DNA from: Blasia pusilla
Taxonomy: Eukaryota > Marchantiophyta > Marchantiopsida > Blasiales
Direction of reading: 5' to 3'
NCBI GenBank assembly: GCA_050084515.1
Contig: CM114271.1
Location: 10,540,001-10,604,000 of the forward strand
Length of the DNA stretch: 64,000 nt
Part shown: one piece after another, positions 62,991 through 64,000 of the stretch
Layout: every line of letters begins with the position of its first letter
Numbering within the stretch: position 1 is the stretch's first letter
Program-made: the position numbers and the translations under genes
The notes under the pieces: generated by a model
Told to the model about the DNA's origin: nothing
What the model saw: the letters and a program-made list of their open reading frames with translations, nothing else
Database searches by the model: none

Positions 62991-63617
62991 ATGAAAGGAG
63001 ATTTAGGGATAATTTACCTAATTATCTCTATTTTTCCATATTTTATCAAATTTTTGGTGACATCTTGGATTAGGCTCCAAATTTCCATGGTGCCTTGAGA
63101 GCTAAGGGCTTACTAGGAATTTTGGAGAAATCCCTTGGATGCCTTTTGGGAGTACTTGGATTTTATTTGGGACCAACTTGGATATTTGCACTGCTTGTTG
63201 CATCTGAAATAAACTCCAATTGACGCCACATTAGGTGAGTGTTTGTGAGTGTGGAAATCTCTTGTTTCACTAAACTTGTTTGGTGATTTTGAGATTTTTG
63301 ATTCATAGACCCAAGTGTTTTGACTTGTTTTATTGGTTCTCCTTAGCACATCGGGGATGTGGAGGTCATCAAGGAACCTTGTCTAAACACTCTCATATCT
63401 ACCTATTCCCTTTGAGAGCCCAACCCTAAACTTCCATCATTCATGCGCTGGTACATTTTGAGCCATTGTTTTAGCATCTCACGTCACTCTCTTTTCGGTA
63501 TTTTCTTATCTCAATCCGTACATTTCTTTCCCTTGTATTTTTTAAGATATTATTATCTTCTTCATCCGAGGGAAATATCTAGTGGGTCTGGGTCATAGAG
63601 AGCAGGAGAGAAATGAA

Positions 63618-64000
63618 ATGAGTCCGACCTCCGTGCCAAGAGGCAAAGAGAAACTCTGAGGAATGATTTCAACATGGCCGTAAGAGAGGCATGGTTAGAC
63701 TGGTTTTTCCAGCTTTCTTTAGACAAGAGAAAATCCTACATTTTGAGGGGTATGGATGGTTTACATGACTACACCTTGGAATTGCAAAGATTGTCCAATA
63801 GACTGGGAAGTGGATGCCTCAGAGGCTGATAGGTTGACTAAATTTTGTGCCCAACAAGGTGTTAACCTGGAGAAAGCGTATGTCGATCTCAAGACATATA
63901 AGGATGAGAAGCAAAATGATGCAGAGTTGGCTCTCCTAGAGAGATTCTGTATAGAGTTAAGAAGTGCTCAACGTCTTTTCAAGGGACGTAGTACTTCTCT
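63618..64000 (+). pseudogene. Partial coding-like sequence running off the window end, unidentified
   Basis: Two overlapping frames seem to be parts of one reading frame. Near 63666-63825 one encodes FNMAVREAWLDWFFQLSLDK and SYILRGMDGLHDYTLELQ. From about 63777 to the end another encodes DASEADRLTKFCAQQGVNLE and AELALLERFCIELRSAQRLF. Composition and helical pattern look like real protein, perhaps retroelement gag-like, but I do not recognise the family. A shift or an intron near 63780 is needed to join them. Confidence 0.35.

Overview
This window looks like repeat-rich nuclear DNA of a streptophyte (a charophyte alga or an early-diverging land plant). Three conserved nuclear genes support this: EIF1AD, the Mediator subunit MED11 and a plastid-type ketol-acid reductoisomerase (KARI), all with short GT-AG introns. 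So does the mobile-element mix: CACTA, PIF/Harbinger, a SWIM-finger Mutator-like family, non-LTR retroelements, and a gag-pro retroelement carrying a cytosine-methyltransferase-like domain of the kind I recall from charophytes. The species cannot be fixed from the sequence. No tRNA, rRNA, prokaryotic operon or CRISPR array was recognised.

Layout. 1-7440: large copy (A) of a DNA transposon with two divergent genes, a SWIM-finger transposase on the plus strand and a gene with a WDGNHRFMAW motif on the minus strand. The promoter spacer and introns are packed with palindrome-bearing tandem repeats. 7460-11317 and 27247-about 28290: a decayed retroelement on the minus strand (gag, protease, methyltransferase fragment), split by a complete 15.9-kb CACTA element at 11318-27246 with matching termini and a CTA target duplication. 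The CACTA element holds a 350-bp tandem repeat, non-LTR retroelement fragments meeting at a CT microsatellite, and decayed tnp2 and tnpA-like genes. 28313-31260: a second, truncated copy (B) of the first transposon. 31300-33090: a 180-bp satellite. 35060-35975: a 99-100-bp tandem array. 36179-39025: EIF1AD and MED11, head to head across a 560-bp shared promoter with a telo-box. 43651-46680: a decayed non-LTR reverse transcriptase. 47091-51529: KARI in 11 exons with a TATA box. 55109-55441: a broken C-terminal piece of the histone chaperone SPT16, next to an apparently intact Harbinger pair (a Myb/SANT-like protein and a DDE transposase) at 55579-58419. The remainder is mostly AT-rich DNA without recognised genes.

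The three host genes are unrelated housekeeping functions: RNA binding, transcription, and branched-chain amino-acid synthesis in plastids. The mobile elements dominate and are nested. The most unusual signals are these: the palindrome family shared by both copies of the first transposon; paired Myb3R/MSA-type sites beside the TATA box of its minus-strand gene in both copies; the methyltransferase piece in the retroelement; and a set of perfect short-loop inverted duplications, some followed by a further direct copy, scattered through unrelated sequences, which look like template-switch products.
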